Positions 6,289-6,574 of a DNA stretch of 6,574 nucleotides are shown in pieces (the first letter of the stretch is position 1; each line of letters starts with the position of its first letter). The stretch comes from Planctomycetota bacterium. Lineage in GTDB: Bacteria > Planctomycetota > Phycisphaerae > UBA1845. The stretch spans positions 1 through 6,574 of the forward strand of contig JADFIX010000227.1 of assembly GCA_022566435.1 (NCBI GenBank), given 5' to 3'. The translations under genes and the position numbers were made by a program. The notes under the pieces were generated by a model. It searched no databases and had not been told where the DNA came from. It saw nothing but the letters and a program-made list of their open reading frames with translations.

Positions 6289-6326
6289 AAACTCCGGACT
6301 TTCATCTCTTGATCCACTCTGACCAT

Positions 6327-6386
6327 AAAAAAACGGAACGAAGCCGACGACAGGCACAACGTCGGCCGCGGGGCCTTCGCCCGACG
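6327..6386 (-). terminator. Candidate thrS leader attenuator with alternative stems and U7
   Basis: In the minus-strand RNA three segments can pair in two exclusive ways: segment 1 CGTCGG (6386-6381), segment 2 GCCGACG (6366-6360) and segment 3 CGTCGGC (6349-6343). Pairing 1:2 gives 6 bp. Pairing 2:3 gives 7 bp plus a G-U around a 10-nt loop, and is followed 9 nt later by seven U (6333-6327). A further helix just before the U tract can join TCGTTCC (6341-6335) to GGAACGA (6444-6438). A separate GGGC-GAAG-GCCC hairpin lies inside segment 1 to 2. The gap between stem 2:3 and the U tract is longer than in textbook terminators, so function is uncertain. Confidence 0.45.
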
Positions 6387-6397
6387 CGGAACCGAGA

Positions 6398-6418
6398 CTA
6401 AGCCGTTGTGTGTGTCAT
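6398..6418 (-). CDS. Candidate threonine-rich leader peptide MTHTTA
   Basis: A six-codon ORF from ATG 6416-6418 to TAG 6398-6400 reads Met-Thr-His-Thr-Thr-Ala: three threonine codons (ACA, ACA, ACG) of six, in the leader of the threonyl-tRNA synthetase gene, 11 nt before the first attenuator segment. It has no Shine-Dalgarno of its own, but its ATG overlaps the TGA of the preceding short ORF (ATGA), which would allow coupled re-initiation. By analogy with known leader peptides of amino acid and synthetase operons, stalling at Thr codons would free segment 1. It may be a chance ORF. Confidence 0.4.
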   Translation of the reverse strand: MTHTTA

Positions 6419-6477
6419 CTGACCGCGAACCGTTTCGTCGTTCCACTACCAAGTGTGGAGAATTCGTCGCCCTTCAC
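6415..6477 (-). CDS. Candidate upstream leader ORF, 20 codons, GTG start
   Basis: A 20-codon ORF runs from GTG 6475-6477 to TGA 6415-6417. GAGGAG (6482-6487) lies 4 nt before the GTG. It holds three threonine codons (ACA, then two consecutive ACG) and ends Lys-Arg-Phe-Ala-Val-Arg, with no match I recognise. Its stop overlaps the start of the MTHTTA ORF by two bases. An ATG two bases out of register (6477-6479) is followed at once by TGA and could compete. It lies about 40 nt after the predicted transcription start, inside the thrS leader. Only the order and overlap argue that it is translated. Confidence 0.35.
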   Translation of the reverse strand: MKGDEFSTLGSGTTKRFAVR

Positions 6478-6525
6478 ATGACTCCTCGGACGCTCGCACC
6501 CTCACCTGATTTTCTTTCCAAGTTC

Positions 6526-6553
6526 AATCTAGCACATGACCCGCTTCGGTCAA
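6526..6553 (-). promoter_or_regulatory. Sigma70-like promoter for thrS-infC
   Basis: On the minus strand TTGACC (-35, 6553-6548) is followed after 16 nt by TAGATT (-10, 6531-6526), with a TG one base before the -10 (extended -10). Transcription would start near 6519, leaving a leader of about 240 nt before the thrS CTG. Five of six bases match the -35 consensus and four of six the -10. No better pair was seen upstream of thrS. No convincing promoter was found inside the thrS-infC gap. Confidence 0.5.
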
Positions 6554-6574
6554 GGAATCTGCCCGAAAATGCTG

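Noticed and set aside
6277..6357. GTG 6355-6357 as thrS start (751 residues)
   Set aside because: There is no ribosome binding site, the added 27 residues are unlike the family, and the region holds the U tract and stem arms. CTG 6276 with AGGAG fits better.
6431..6450. T-box-like string GTGGAAC in the thrS leader, with stems and a U tract downstream
   Set aside because: It matches only part of the T-box consensus, the following bases diverge, and I found no stem I with a threonine specifier loop in the short leader.
1..6574. CRISPR arrays, tRNA or rRNA genes, complete insertion sequences
   Set aside because: No regularly spaced repeats, no tRNA-like cloverleaf or rRNA motifs and no transposase frame were seen on either strand.

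Overview
The window comes from a GC-rich bacterial chromosome. The style of the proteins (ThrRS with the C-terminal VNVNDRDGK string and a long insertion in the catalytic core, an NrnA-like DHH protein, an AlkP-superfamily phosphodiesterase) suggests a planctomycete or close relative. That placement is inference from memory of protein families, not a search. Almost all coding capacity is on the minus strand.

Read in the minus direction, from high to low coordinates, the window opens with a sigma70-like promoter (6526-6553) and a leader of about 240 nt ahead of thrS. The leader holds two short threonine-containing ORFs joined by an ATGA overlap, followed by mutually exclusive RNA stems and a U7 tract. 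This has the layout of a classical ribosome-mediated attenuator. thrS (4102-6276) and infC (3495-4019) follow. Neither has ATG in a sensible position. The best Shine-Dalgarno-backed starts are CTG for thrS and ATC for infC, both of the kind that IF3, the infC product, discriminates against. A perfect 9-bp inverted repeat lies between the two genes. The ribosomal genes rpmI and rplT that often follow infC are absent.

A 266-nt gap (3229-3494) carries a candidate 37-codon gene on the plus strand with a good ribosome binding site. It separates infC from a second minus-strand group: sat (ATP sulfurylase), an NrnA-like DHH phosphoesterase and the 5' quarter of an AlkP-superfamily gene. The first two make biochemical sense together, because PAPS-dependent sulfate assimilation generates pAp, which NrnA-type enzymes degrade. 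The AlkP gene has a good ribosome binding site and start but stops after 113 codons, next to two adjacent hairpins at 555-590.

Beyond these hairpins, on the plus strand, lies the C-terminal part of an aminoglycoside phosphotransferase-type kinase whose 5' end is outside the window. The 511-600 interval looks like a rearrangement or insertion junction.
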